A DNA stretch of 51,780 bases from Lachnospiraceae bacterium (GTDB taxonomy: Bacteria > Bacillota > Clostridia > Lachnospirales > Lachnospiraceae): contig VSNJ01000009.1 of the NCBI GenBank assembly GCA_009774235.1, positions 1 to 51,780 on the forward strand, in the 5' to 3' direction. The notes below the pieces were generated by a model. It saw only the letters and a program-made list of their open reading frames with translations, ran no database searches and was not told the DNA's origin. Of the stretch, positions 34,668 through 43,783 are shown piece by piece; the stretch's first letter is position 1; every line of letters starts with the position of its first letter. Position numbers and translations under genes: made by a program.

Positions 34668-34725
34668 AGCAATTATTCTTTGCTATAAATAACAGTTTAC
34701 CAGCATAACAGAGGAGGTTTTATTT

Positions 34726-35229
34726 ATGAATACCAAAACAATGGAAGGGCTTTCAGGTGCAAGTGCAAATATGAAGCTGGTTAATACTCCTATGCGGGTT
34801 TTCAGGGAAGCAAAACGCAGAGGTGATACAGCAACAATGGAGAGGGCAATGGGATATGCCGGGCAGTTTTTTAATAAAGCAGAAGAATATAAAAACAAGG
34901 CTGGTGAAGGAACAAGGGAGGAAGCAGAAGAAATTAGAGAAAGGGCAGAAGAAGAAACTAAAGAGATTATTGAGAAACGTAAAGAAGAGCGTGAAAAACT
35001 GGAGGAAAGAATAGAAACAGGCAAAGAAACAGGTAAAGAAACAGATAAAGAAACAGATACAGTGGAAATTAGTGAAGAAGGCAGGATATTATTGGAGCAA
35101 AATAGTAACCTGTATAAAACAGATTACCAGGGAACAAAGCCAGCTGGTTATAAGGAAGCTGTAATATATAATAAAACTGGGGAGACTGTACAACAGGTGC
35201 AGGATATAAATATTCCAGCTTCTATATAG
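34726..35229 (+). CDS. Hypothetical charged coiled-coil protein
   Basis: 167 residues, soluble. Residues 15-45 contain a compact conserved-looking helix pair (KLVNTPMRVFREAKRRGDTATMERAMGYAG), followed by a Glu/Lys/Arg coiled coil (46-110) that includes near-tandem ETGKETGKETDKETD repeats, and a short tail with a beta-like VIYNKTGETVQQVQD segment. A strong AGAGGAGG site precedes the ATG. No function is known to me; similar short proteins occur in Lachnospiraceae. Confidence 0.75.
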   Translation: MNTKTMEGLSGASANMKLVNTPMRVFREAKRRGDTATMERAMGYAGQFFNKAEEYKNKAGEGTREEAEEIRERAEEETKEIIEKRKEEREKLEERIETGKETGKETDKETDTVEISEEGRILLEQNSNLYKTDYQGTKPAGYKEAVIYNKTGETVQQVQDINIPASI

Positions 35230-35335
35230 AAATGTAAGAAAATATAACATAAAGTGTTACTGGAAGGCTGTTTTAAGCACGGCATATGTGATATAATAGG
35301 AAACATAGTACAGATAATAAAGAATATAGTTTTTG

Positions 35336-35369
35336 CCTGGATAGATTGCCATTATGTATTCTATCCAGG
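35336..35369 (+). other. Hairpin in the leader of the HAD phosphatase gene
   Basis: CCTGGATAG (35336-35344) pairs perfectly with CTATCCAGG (35361-35369) around a 16-base loop. No T-run follows. A TATAAT-like element at 35291-35296 lies before it. Confidence 0.4.
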
Positions 35370-35418
35370 TGTAATGTATACAAAACTATGTTTGCAGACA
35401 CAGTATGGGGAGATTAAC

Positions 35419-36258
35419 ATGGAAGACAAGACACTTTATGTATCAGATTTAGATGGAACTTTATTAAGAAGTAATGAAACTACATCAGATTATACAAATG
35501 AAGTTATTAACAAAATGACAGAACAAGGTATAATGTTTTCTTATGCAACAGCCCGTTCTATGGTTTCAGCTCCAAAGGTAACAAAAGGGCTGGATGCAAA
35601 AATACCACTGATTGTTTATAATGGTGCATTTATTATTGATAACCAGACTGGTGAAATGATATTAGAGAATTTTTTTGAAGAGGGTATAGATGGAGTACTG
35701 CAGGATTTAGTTGATAATGGTGTATATCCAATAGTATATACATTTATTAATGGAATTGAGCAGTTTTTATATATTCCCGGAAAAAGTTCCAAGGAAATGT
35801 TAGAATTTATTACAACAAGAAAAAATGACAGAAGAAAGCATCCTGTAAAGAATAAAGAAGAGTTACAAGAGGGAAAAAGTTTTTATATTACTTGTATTGA
35901 TTTGCCAGAAAAGCTGTTTCCGTTATATAGAAAATATAAAGACAAATATCACTGTATATACCAGAAAGATATTTATTCAGGTGCACAGTGGCTGGAGATT
36001 ATGCCACATGCATCTACAAAGGCAAATGCGGCCAGGGAGTTAAAAACATTGCTTGGGTGTAACCGTGTAGTAGTGTTTGGGGATGGAATGAATGATATTG
36101 AAATGTTCCAGATGGCAGATGAATGTTATGCAGTTGCCAATGCTGTACCTGAATTAAAGGAAATTGCAACAGATGTAATTGGTGGAAATAATAGTGACGG
36201 AGTTGCTGCGTGGCTTGAAAAAAATGTTCTTTTAAAAAGCAATCCAGGTAAACCGTGA
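35419..36258 (+). CDS. Cof-type HAD-superfamily phosphatase
   Basis: 279 residues, the usual length for the Cof/YidA subfamily (type IIB HAD), which dephosphorylates sugar phosphates or cofactors such as FMN. Nucleophile D10 in YVSDLDGTLLRSN, motif II near YATARS, motif III lysine near 213, and motif IV VVFGDGMNDIEMFQ with the metal-binding Asp. ATG 35419 follows GGGGAG by seven bases. Substrate not predictable. Confidence 0.9.
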   Translation: MEDKTLYVSDLDGTLLRSNETTSDYTNEVINKMTEQGIMFSYATARSMVSAPKVTKGLDAKIPLIVYNGAFIIDNQTGEMILENFFEEGIDGVLQDLVDNGVYPIVYTFINGIEQFLYIPGKSSKEMLEFITTRKNDRRKHPVKNKEELQEGKSFYITCIDLPEKLFPLYRKYKDKYHCIYQKDIYSGAQWLEIMPHASTKANAARELKTLLGCNRVVVFGDGMNDIEMFQMADECYAVANAVPELKEIATDVIGGNNSDGVAAWLEKNVLLKSNPGKP

Positions 36259-36427
36259 AAGTGCATCAGAAGAAGCAGGCCAGGTTATACTTGCCAGAGA
36301 AGCCAGGGTACTAGAAAGCTTAATGCAGGAAGGATATTTTTTATAAATAGAATAGCTGTAATGTGTGAAGTAGTTATTCTGGGTGGTAATGAACATTGGT
36401 TCTTTCCTGGACAGGAGGGGAAATAAA

Positions 36428-37111
36428 TTGGAAAAGCGGATTTTAGTAGTTGAAGATGATGAAATTTTAAATTCTGGGTTATGTTATAACCTGCAGAAAC
36501 GTGGAATAGTGCCATTTTCTGCATATAGTATTGAAGAAGCAGAAGATAATATGAAAAAAGAAAAATTTGATTTAATATTATTAGATGTGAATTTACCAGA
36601 TGGTGATGGCTTTGTTTTTGCTAAGGAGTCTGTATTAAAATATAATGTCCCGTTTATTTTTTTAACTGCGCATGGTCTTGAAGAAGAGATTATCCAAGGG
36701 TTGCAATCTGGAGCGGATGATTATATTGTAAAACCATTTAGTATTAAGGTACTTATGGAAAAAATCCAGGCTGTATTAAGAAGATGTCTTGATGTAAAAA
36801 AAACTGGAACTTATGTATGTGGCAACTTGTTTATTGACCTGGAAAGCCATTTTGTGAAAAGTAAGGGAGAAATTGTTTCACTGACTCCAACAGAGTTTGA
36901 AATATTAGAAGTGTTTTGTAAAAATAAAGATAAGATTTTAACAAAGGATATTTTACTTGAAAAAATATGGGACAGGAAAGAGAATTATGTAAATGAACAT
37001 ACACTTTCTTTAAATGTCAGCAGGCTGAGAAATAAAATTGCTGATGGGGAATATGAGTATATAAAGACAATTTATGGTTTAGGATATAAATGGGTTGGAG
37101 AGAGTAAATGA
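36428..37111 (+). CDS. OmpR-family response regulator of module 1
   Basis: 227 residues from a TTG start with AGGAGGGG seven bases upstream. Receiver domain with E9-D10-D11 and phospho-acceptor D53 (LLDVNLPDGDG); winged-helix output (TPTEFEILEVF, ending KTIYGLGYKW). The DVNLPDGDG and PFSIKVLMEKI pattern is typical of Bce-type regulators that drive detoxifying ABC transporters. Overlaps its kinase by four bases. Confidence 0.92.
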   Translation: MEKRILVVEDDEILNSGLCYNLQKRGIVPFSAYSIEEAEDNMKKEKFDLILLDVNLPDGDGFVFAKESVLKYNVPFIFLTAHGLEEEIIQGLQSGADDYIVKPFSIKVLMEKIQAVLRRCLDVKKTGTYVCGNLFIDLESHFVKSKGEIVSLTPTEFEILEVFCKNKDKILTKDILLEKIWDRKENYVNEHTLSLNVSRLRNKIADGEYEYIKTIYGLGYKWVGESK

Positions 37112-38118
37112 AAATTATAAAGTACATATTATTTTTTGCTAATATTTTTCTGCTTACCTGTGGCGGGATTTTTATTTTAAAAGAAGTTAATAATGCTGCT
37201 ATGAAGCTGTTATTAACTTTTATTATTTTATCTTTGGGTCTGGTAAATTTATGCAGTTATTTTTATTTCCGCAGAAGGTTTATTAATTTTTCTGATGATA
37301 TATGTAATTATACCCAGAATATTATGAATGGTGTTTCTATACAAAGCCTGCAGAATAAAGAAACACTTACATCTAAGATAATTATGGAACTTGAAAAGAT
37401 GAATAGTATTGTTAAATTTAAGTTTGATGAAAATAAGAAAGAAAAAAAGGAAATACAAGAAATGGTTTCTGAAATCACACACCAGATTAAAACGCCAGTT
37501 TCTAATATAAAGATGTATTGTGGAATGTTATCAGATGAGGATATTATCCAGGAACAATCTGTGCAGTTTGTTGATGTTATAAAGAAACAGCTTGTAAAGC
37601 TGGAATTTTTACTAGATACGCTTATAAAATCTTCAAGGCTTGAAACAGATATGATAAATCTTGAACCAGCAGATAACAGGATAATTGAAACACTTGCGGT
37701 TGCAGTAAATGATATAATTCATAAAGCTGGACATAAGAATATAGAGATTTCTGTTGACTGCCGTTCTTCTATAAGGGTTTACCATGATATGAAATGGACA
37801 GCTGAAGCTATAGGAAATATTCTGGATAATGCTGTTAAATATACGCCAGAAAATGGTAAAATCCATATTTCAGTTAATACAGGGGAAATGTATACAGAAA
37901 TTAAAATCAGGGATACAGGAAAAGGTATTGAAACAGCACATATTAATGATATATTTAAAAGATTTTACAGGGAAAAAAGCGTTTCTAAAATTGAAGGCCT
38001 GGGGTTAGGGCTTTATCTTGCAAGACATATTATTACTTTGCAAAAGGGATATATTTCTGTACATTCTGTACAAGGAAAAGGGAGCTGTTTCTCAGTTTGT
38101 CTTCCAAACAGGTTTTAA
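37108..38118 (+). CDS. Intramembrane-sensing histidine kinase of module 1
   Basis: 336 residues. Two membrane helices (about 6-25 and 33-52) with only a few residues outside, then a short linker and phospho-accepting H125 in EITHQIKTPVSNIKMY, N-box NILDNAVKY and G2 LGLGLYLARHI. The lack of an outer sensor is the hallmark of BceS-like kinases, which read the activity of their ABC transporter rather than the drug itself. Confidence 0.92.
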   Translation: MKIIKYILFFANIFLLTCGGIFILKEVNNAAMKLLLTFIILSLGLVNLCSYFYFRRRFINFSDDICNYTQNIMNGVSIQSLQNKETLTSKIIMELEKMNSIVKFKFDENKKEKKEIQEMVSEITHQIKTPVSNIKMYCGMLSDEDIIQEQSVQFVDVIKKQLVKLEFLLDTLIKSSRLETDMINLEPADNRIIETLAVAVNDIIHKAGHKNIEISVDCRSSIRVYHDMKWTAEAIGNILDNAVKYTPENGKIHISVNTGEMYTEIKIRDTGKGIETAHINDIFKRFYREKSVSKIEGLGLGLYLARHIITLQKGYISVHSVQGKGSCFSVCLPNRF

Positions 38119-38180
38119 AACTGATTGTTTCGGTTTTGATACTTTTATTTATGAAATTGAAACAGGATTGATAAAATCTG

Positions 38181-38208
38181 CTTCTATAATAAAAATATAA
38201 TATAGAAG
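38181..38208 (+). other. Hairpin masking the ABC gene ribosome binding site
   Basis: CTTCTATA (38181-38188) is perfectly complementary to TATAGAAG (38201-38208). The right arm overlaps the GAAGGGAG ribosome binding site of the gene at 38222. Confidence 0.4.
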
Positions 38209-38221
38209 GGAGATAACAGAA

Positions 38222-38896
38222 ATGAATATTTTATGTGCAAATAATGTTAAGAAATATTATGGTACAGAACCAGTTTTAGTTAAAGCACTTGATGGAGTTA
38301 CATTAGAGATAGAACAAGGAAGTTTCACTGCTATTGTTGGTACTTCTGGTTCTGGCAAAAGTACACTTCTTAACATGCTTGGAGGCCTGGATAACCCAAC
38401 AAGCGGAAGTATTGTTGTAGATGGGCAGGAATTAAATGGTATGGGAAGAAATGAACTTACAATTTTCCGCAGGAGAAAAATAGGGTTTATTTTCCAAAAT
38501 TATAATCTTATACCTAATCTGTCTATATATGATAATATTGTTCTTCCAGTTGAATTAGATGGGCGCAAAGCTGATGATAAGTATATTACAAGTATTGTAA
38601 AAACATTGGGATTAGAGGATAAGTTATACAGAAAGCCAAATAAATTATCTGGGGGACAACAGCAAAGGGCAGCAATAGCGAGAGCATTAGCAACAAAGCC
38701 CGCTATTATACTGGCTGATGAGCCTACAGGGAATTTAGACAGCCATACAAGCCAGGAAGTTATAGGATTACTTCAGGCTACAAGCAAAAGTTTCCACCAG
38801 ACTGTTGTTATGATTACACATGATAATGAAATAGCACAGTTAGCAGACCGTACAATCCGTATTGAAGATGGCAGGATTGCAGAAAGCAGGTGGTAA
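38222..38896 (+). CDS. ABC transporter ATP-binding protein of module 1
   Basis: 224 residues of the LolD/MacB/BceA type. Walker A GTSGSGKST (40-48), Q-loop FQNYNLIPNLS, signature LSGGQQQRAAIARAL, Walker B IILADEPTGNLD, and H-loop ITHDNE. It powers the permease encoded next, whose GTG/ATG start lies just beyond its stop. Confidence 0.95.
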   Translation: MNILCANNVKKYYGTEPVLVKALDGVTLEIEQGSFTAIVGTSGSGKSTLLNMLGGLDNPTSGSIVVDGQELNGMGRNELTIFRRRKIGFIFQNYNLIPNLSIYDNIVLPVELDGRKADDKYITSIVKTLGLEDKLYRKPNKLSGGQQQRAAIARALATKPAIILADEPTGNLDSHTSQEVIGLLQATSKSFHQTVVMITHDNEIAQLADRTIRIEDGRIAESRW

Positions 38897-38898
38897 GT

Positions 38899-41289
38899 AT
38901 GAGGCTTGACAGAAATAATAATAACCTGGTGCTTTACCGTATTGCCAGAAATAACCTGATGTCAAAAAAGTTGTCCAGTTTCTTTTCTGCTGTATCAATT
39001 TTTTTAGCAGTTACATTAGTGGCAACAATTTCTCTTTATATTACTGGTTATAAGATTGCTGATGAAAAGATACTTGATAAAATGCAGCATGTAATATATA
39101 TGCATGTTACTTCTGGACAGGTGGAGGGGATGTCAGGTGACAGCAGGATTGAAGAAGCTGTACCATATAAATTTTGTGATAAAAAGTTTGAAACAGATGG
39201 CATAGAATACAAGTTTTCTTTTTTGGGCAGCAATAATAAAGCGATAAGTACCTATGAGATTACAGAGGGAACCTTTCCACAAAAATATAATGAAATTGTT
39301 GTAGATAAGGCTTTTATGGCAAAGTTAAACAAAAAAAGTATACCTGGGACAGTTATTACATTGGATATGGGTGCTGGAAATGAAGAATTTATTGTAACTG
39401 GTTTTACAGATAAGAAGAATACTTCCTTAACATATATTATTTATACTTCAAAGGAATTTGCAGACAGAAGTCCTGCTATGGAAAAGATACCATATGAAGC
39501 ACTTGTACGTTTTAATAATGTGGATGATATGCCTTATTCCACATTTACAACGCTTATTTACCAGGTTGCTGCTGGTTATGGTATTGACAGGCAGAATGTA
39601 AACCTAAATAGTAAATTTTCAGAGTCACTCCAGAGTGGGAATTCTGGGTTATTTACTGTTTTATTTGTAGCTGTTTTGCTTTTTGCAGCTGGAAGTATTG
39701 TGGTTTATAGTATTTTTTACTTTTCAGTGGTTTCCAGGATACAGCAGATAGGACAGTTCCAGACAATAGGGATGACACCAGGGCAGGTTAAGAAAATGAT
39801 ACGCCGGGAAGGACTTTTGCTAAGTGCATTTTCTATACCTTCTGCTCTGCTGGTTAGTGGCATAACTGCTTATTCTCTGGTGTCTGATGGCTGGAGTTTT
39901 AAGAATTATCTGGTTATATCAGTTTTAACAAGTATTGCGGGGTGTTTTATTGTACAGATATCTATAAGCAGGCCAGCATCTGTTGCAGCAAAAATTTCTC
40001 CAGTTGAGGCATCCAGAATTGTAAATAGTAAAGTAAAAGAAAAACCATATAACTACAAGCATAAATATTTATCACCATACACATTAGCTAAGATAGAATG
40101 TAGAAATAACCGCAAAAAATGGTGGCTTGCAACAGTTTCACTTGCTTTTGGAGGTATTTTATTTATGGTGGCTTCTACATGGAACTCTTCATGGGATAAG
40201 ATGGATTATTCAAGACAGTCTTATTTTAAGAATGGAGAATATTATATTTCTTATATGTATGACCATAACATGCCAGAAACATATGGAATAACAGATATGC
40301 AGCTAACTGGCCATCTGGATGGTACTTTGAAAGAAAAAATACTTAATATACCATATGTAAAAGATGTATTAGCAGAAAAAAGTGCAACAGGTGTTATTGA
40401 ATACCAGGGAAGTACATTTACCCAGCCATTTTATCCTCTTTCAGAAGATGATTCTGGATATTTCCAGATAAATGCAGATGGTAATAATAATTATGAATAT
40501 ATGGCAGAAAATAATGCAATCCTTGTAACAAACCGGAACTTTACTGAAAGTATAAATGGTATTGTATTTAAGCCAGGAGAAAAAATAACATTCAGGTATT
40601 TTGACGGGGAGCAGCATAGTATAGAACTGGAAATAGCCGCTGTTTCTGATGAAACAGTTAAAACATCAGATATAGACCGTCCAGATTACTATATGGCAGA
40701 TGTGACAATGGCTAAATTATGGAAGGAAATGAATATTACAAATGGATTTATTGTTTCTGTAGAAGATTATGAGAAGAATGGCACACAGGTAGAAAGCAGG
40801 TTGAGGAAATTGTTAAATGGATATGAAGATTTAGATTTTTATACATTAAGAGAACAGCTTATAGAAGATTCTGGACTGATAAAAGAATACCAGGCACAGA
40901 TATATGGGGTTTCTATCTTTATTATTTTATTTAGCATTTTTAATCTGGTTAATACAGTAATAAGCAGTATTGTTGCAAGAAAGAGGGAACTGACGCTTTT
41001 AGAATCTGTTGGCATGGAACAGGGGCAAATATCCAGGATGTTATTATGGGAGAGTTTTCTTATTGCATTGCCAAACATTATAATTACATTGACAGCTGGA
41101 ACAGCTACAGGTTTTGGGTTTATTTGTTTTATGCAAAGAACTGCAAGTTATTTACAGTATAAGTTTCCGCTGTTAGCAGTTGTTTTATATATTATTGCCA
41201 TGGTTTTTATTCCAGTAGTAATTTCTTTATTCTGTCTTAAAGAACAAAATAAAACTTCTTTGGCTGGGAGAGTAAAAAATAATGGGTAG
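38899..41289 (+). CDS. FtsX-type ABC permease of module 1
   Basis: 796 residues. Predicted topology: TM1 about 30-50, an extracytoplasmic domain (about 52-250), TM2-4 (first FtsX unit, about 250-360), TM5 near 405, a second large extracytoplasmic domain (about 430-665), and TM6-8 (second FtsX unit, about 670-790). Two FtsX units in one chain, eight helices and two outer domains distinguish it from the 10-helix BceB. It probably moves or removes membrane-active peptides. The ATG at 38899 with AGGTGG upstream is preferred to a GTG at 38890. Confidence 0.9.
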   Translation: MRLDRNNNNLVLYRIARNNLMSKKLSSFFSAVSIFLAVTLVATISLYITGYKIADEKILDKMQHVIYMHVTSGQVEGMSGDSRIEEAVPYKFCDKKFETDGIEYKFSFLGSNNKAISTYEITEGTFPQKYNEIVVDKAFMAKLNKKSIPGTVITLDMGAGNEEFIVTGFTDKKNTSLTYIIYTSKEFADRSPAMEKIPYEALVRFNNVDDMPYSTFTTLIYQVAAGYGIDRQNVNLNSKFSESLQSGNSGLFTVLFVAVLLFAAGSIVVYSIFYFSVVSRIQQIGQFQTIGMTPGQVKKMIRREGLLLSAFSIPSALLVSGITAYSLVSDGWSFKNYLVISVLTSIAGCFIVQISISRPASVAAKISPVEASRIVNSKVKEKPYNYKHKYLSPYTLAKIECRNNRKKWWLATVSLAFGGILFMVASTWNSSWDKMDYSRQSYFKNGEYYISYMYDHNMPETYGITDMQLTGHLDGTLKEKILNIPYVKDVLAEKSATGVIEYQGSTFTQPFYPLSEDDSGYFQINADGNNNYEYMAENNAILVTNRNFTESINGIVFKPGEKITFRYFDGEQHSIELEIAAVSDETVKTSDIDRPDYYMADVTMAKLWKEMNITNGFIVSVEDYEKNGTQVESRLRKLLNGYEDLDFYTLREQLIEDSGLIKEYQAQIYGVSIFIILFSIFNLVNTVISSIVARKRELTLLESVGMEQGQISRMLLWESFLIALPNIIITLTAGTATGFGFICFMQRTASYLQYKFPLLAVVLYIIAMVFIPVVISLFCLKEQNKTSLAGRVKNNG

Positions 41290-41382
41290 TTATATCTATT
41301 GGGTATTTTGGGAAAATGGATTTGTAAATGTAAAATGATAATTCCAAAATAAATTTATGCTTTATGAGGAGTGATGTTATAC

Positions 41383-42075
41383 GTGATAACTAAAAATAAA
41401 AAATTAGTCATGATTTTAGAAGATGATACAGACTTAGCCGAGGGAATTGAATTATCTTTACAAGATGAAGAATTAAATTTCATAATATGTAAGACTATAG
41501 CAGAGGCAAGAAAAGCACTTGGACTTTATTATTTTGATTTACTTATAGTTGACATCAATCTTCCAGATGGAAACGGTTTAGAACTTTGCCGTGAATTGAA
41601 AAAGAAAATACGGATTCCAGTTGCCTTATTAACAGCCAAAGTTATGGAAATAGATATAGTTAAAGGCTTAGAAAGTGGAGCGGATGATTATATTACAAAA
41701 CCTTTCAGCCTTATGGTTCTTCGTGCTAGAATCAGAGCTTTGCTTAGGCGGAACCTAACGGCAAATAAGCGGGAATATAGAAATTCCGTTTTTCTATTTA
41801 TTTTTGAAACAATGGAATTTTATAAAAATGGAGTACAAATAGAGTTAAGTAGAACAGAACAACGGATTTTATATTTATTGGTTTCAAATCCAAATAGAAT
41901 ATTAACACGGGAACGGTTGCTTGAATGGGTATGGCCAGAGGGGACAGAATATGTAGAAGATAATGCTCTTTCTGTTGGGATAAGACGGCTAAGAGATAAA
42001 CTTGAAGATGATTCTTCTAATCCAACCTATATAAAAACTGTTTACGGAAAGGGATATGTTTGGGAGAGTATGTAA
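41383..42075 (+). CDS. OmpR-family response regulator of module 2
   Basis: 230 residues. Acidic E13-D14-D15, phospho-acceptor D57 in IVDINLPDGNG, and a winged-helix output ending KTVYGKGYVWE. The start is uncertain: AGGAG lies at 41367-41371, giving GTG 41383 an 11-base spacing and ATG 41374 only two. Begins the second, compositionally different module. Adjacent to its kinase with no gap. Confidence 0.9.
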   Translation: MITKNKKLVMILEDDTDLAEGIELSLQDEELNFIICKTIAEARKALGLYYFDLLIVDINLPDGNGLELCRELKKKIRIPVALLTAKVMEIDIVKGLESGADDYITKPFSLMVLRARIRALLRRNLTANKREYRNSVFLFIFETMEFYKNGVQIELSRTEQRILYLLVSNPNRILTRERLLEWVWPEGTEYVEDNALSVGIRRLRDKLEDDSSNPTYIKTVYGKGYVWESM

Positions 42076-42996
42076 ATGAGTATCCATATTATCAGAATTA
42101 TTGGTGTTATAATTTTAAATATTATTATTTCAGGCTTGGTAATCCGTTGGTATAAAAATAAGATGTTATCCCAGTATAATAGCTTTTTGAATAAAGCTGA
42201 TGAAATACTCAGTGGAAAACGGATTGATATTGTATATGATGAATCCTTAAATTCGGCTATTTCAGAAAGACTAAACCGTATTGTTGAAATTTCTAGTATG
42301 CAAAAAGAAGTTGCGGAACAAGAGCGTGATATTATAAAGTCATTACTTTCTAATATCAGTCATCAAATACGGACTCCACTTGCAAATATTACTTTATATG
42401 CAGGTTTATTGAAAGATGAATTAAGTGAATCATCATCATTCAGACTGGCAGATAAAATCGAAAAAAATGCAGAAAAATTAGAATTTTTTATGAAAGAATT
42501 GCTTAAATCTCCATATGCAGAGCAGGAAATTATTTCTGTCAACCCTAAAATAATTGAATTAGACAAGATAATTAAAAAATGTTGTCAATCGGTAGAATTA
42601 GACGCAATGAAAAAAAACATCCGTATATGTCCAGAAAGTAATAATTATAAAGTTTTTGCTGACCCAAAATGGACAGAGGAAGTTTTTGCGAATATTATTG
42701 AAAATGCGATAAAATACTCGTCAAATAATACAGAAGTAACGATTAAGCCTATTTTATATGAGTCATTTGTATGTGTACAAATTATAGATAATGGGATAGG
42801 TATACCAGAGCAAGAGCAAGGAAAAATATTCCAAAGATTTTACAGAGGAACAAATGTAACAGATAAACAAGGCTTTGGGATAGGGTTATATTTGGCTAGG
42901 GAAGTTTTAAGAAAACAACAAGGATATATGAAAATAAAATCTAAATTAAATAAAGGAACTATTGTTGAAGTTTTCTTATCCCGTAGGGATTTTTAA
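42076..42996 (+). CDS. Sensor histidine kinase of module 2, single membrane helix
   Basis: 306 residues. Only one hydrophobic helix (about 4-24), with a basic WYKNK after it, so it lacks even the two-helix hairpin of the module 1 kinase. Phospho-accepting H96 in NISHQIRTPLANITLY; N-box NIIENAIKYSS; G2 GFGIGLYLAREV. Gln codons are 11 CAA to 2 CAG by my count, opposite to resident genes such as hemL. This is the clearest single sign of foreign origin. Confidence 0.9.
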   Translation: MSIHIIRIIGVIILNIIISGLVIRWYKNKMLSQYNSFLNKADEILSGKRIDIVYDESLNSAISERLNRIVEISSMQKEVAEQERDIIKSLLSNISHQIRTPLANITLYAGLLKDELSESSSFRLADKIEKNAEKLEFFMKELLKSPYAEQEIISVNPKIIELDKIIKKCCQSVELDAMKKNIRICPESNNYKVFADPKWTEEVFANIIENAIKYSSNNTEVTIKPILYESFVCVQIIDNGIGIPEQEQGKIFQRFYRGTNVTDKQGFGIGLYLAREVLRKQQGYMKIKSKLNKGTIVEVFLSRRDF

Positions 42997-42998
42997 CC

Positions 42999-43068
42999 AA
43001 GACTTTTTTCTCAATCTTTAATTGTGTCAAAATTGTCACTTTTGAGAAAGATTTGAGAAAGAAGTCTT
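42999..43068 (+). repeat. Inverted and tandem repeats before the module 2 ABC genes
   Basis: A 21/22-base imperfect inverted repeat (42999-43019 with 43047-43068) encloses TGTCAAAATTGTCAC. Within the right arm TTTGAGAAAGA occurs twice in tandem (43041-43051 and 43052-43062), a spacing of one helical turn, as OmpR-type regulators prefer. The element could be the operator of the module's own regulator, a transcription attenuator, or both. Confidence 0.6.
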
Positions 43069-43106
43069 TGTTATTATTAGGTCAAACAAAGAAAGGGAGA
43101 TGGAAA

Positions 43107-43781
43107 ATGAATATTTTATCAGTTAGAAATCTAAAAAAATATTACAATATGGGAGAGAATACTGTAAAAGCATTGGATGGTATAGATTTAGATATTTGTA
43201 AAGGGGAATTTTTAGCGGTTGTTGGAACTTCTGGAAGCGGCAAATCTACTCTCTTGCATATGCTCGGCGGATTGGATAATCCGTCTTCAGGTGAAGTTAT
43301 TATTGATGGAAGAGATATATCGGGATTATCTTGTGATGAATTAACTATTTACAGAAGAAGAAAAATAGGATTTGTATTTCAAAACTATAATCTTTTGCCA
43401 CTTATGAATGTGTATGAAAATATTGTACTTCCTATTAAGCTGGATGGTATAAAACCAGATAATGATTATATTGAGAATATTCTTAAATTATTGAAATTAG
43501 AAGATAAAAAATATTTTATGCCAAACCAATTATCTGGTGGACAGCAACAACGTGTGGCATTAGCAAGAGCTTTGGCAATTAAACCAGCCATTATTCTTGC
43601 AGATGAACCAACTGGAAATCTTGATAGCCAGACAAGCCAAGATGTTTTAGGCTTGATAAAAGTTTCAAGCCAGAATCTGTCCCAAACAATTGTAATGATT
43701 ACTCACGATGAAGAGATTGCTCAAATGGCAGATAGAATTATCCGCATAGAAGATGGGAAAATCGTGAAAGGTGGTGAGTAA
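43107..43781 (+). CDS. ABC transporter ATP-binding protein of module 2
   Basis: 224 residues from ATG 43107, which follows GGGAGA. Walker A GTSGSGKST, Q-loop FQNYNLLPLMN, signature LSGGQQQRVALARAL, Walker B IILADEPTGNLD, H-loop ITHDEE. Very similar to the module 1 ATPase, so the two modules are paralogous in type. Two bases separate it from the permease gene. Confidence 0.95.
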   Translation: MNILSVRNLKKYYNMGENTVKALDGIDLDICKGEFLAVVGTSGSGKSTLLHMLGGLDNPSSGEVIIDGRDISGLSCDELTIYRRRKIGFVFQNYNLLPLMNVYENIVLPIKLDGIKPDNDYIENILKLLKLEDKKYFMPNQLSGGQQQRVALARALAIKPAIILADEPTGNLDSQTSQDVLGLIKVSSQNLSQTIVMITHDEEIAQMADRIIRIEDGKIVKGGE

Positions 43782-43783
43782 AA

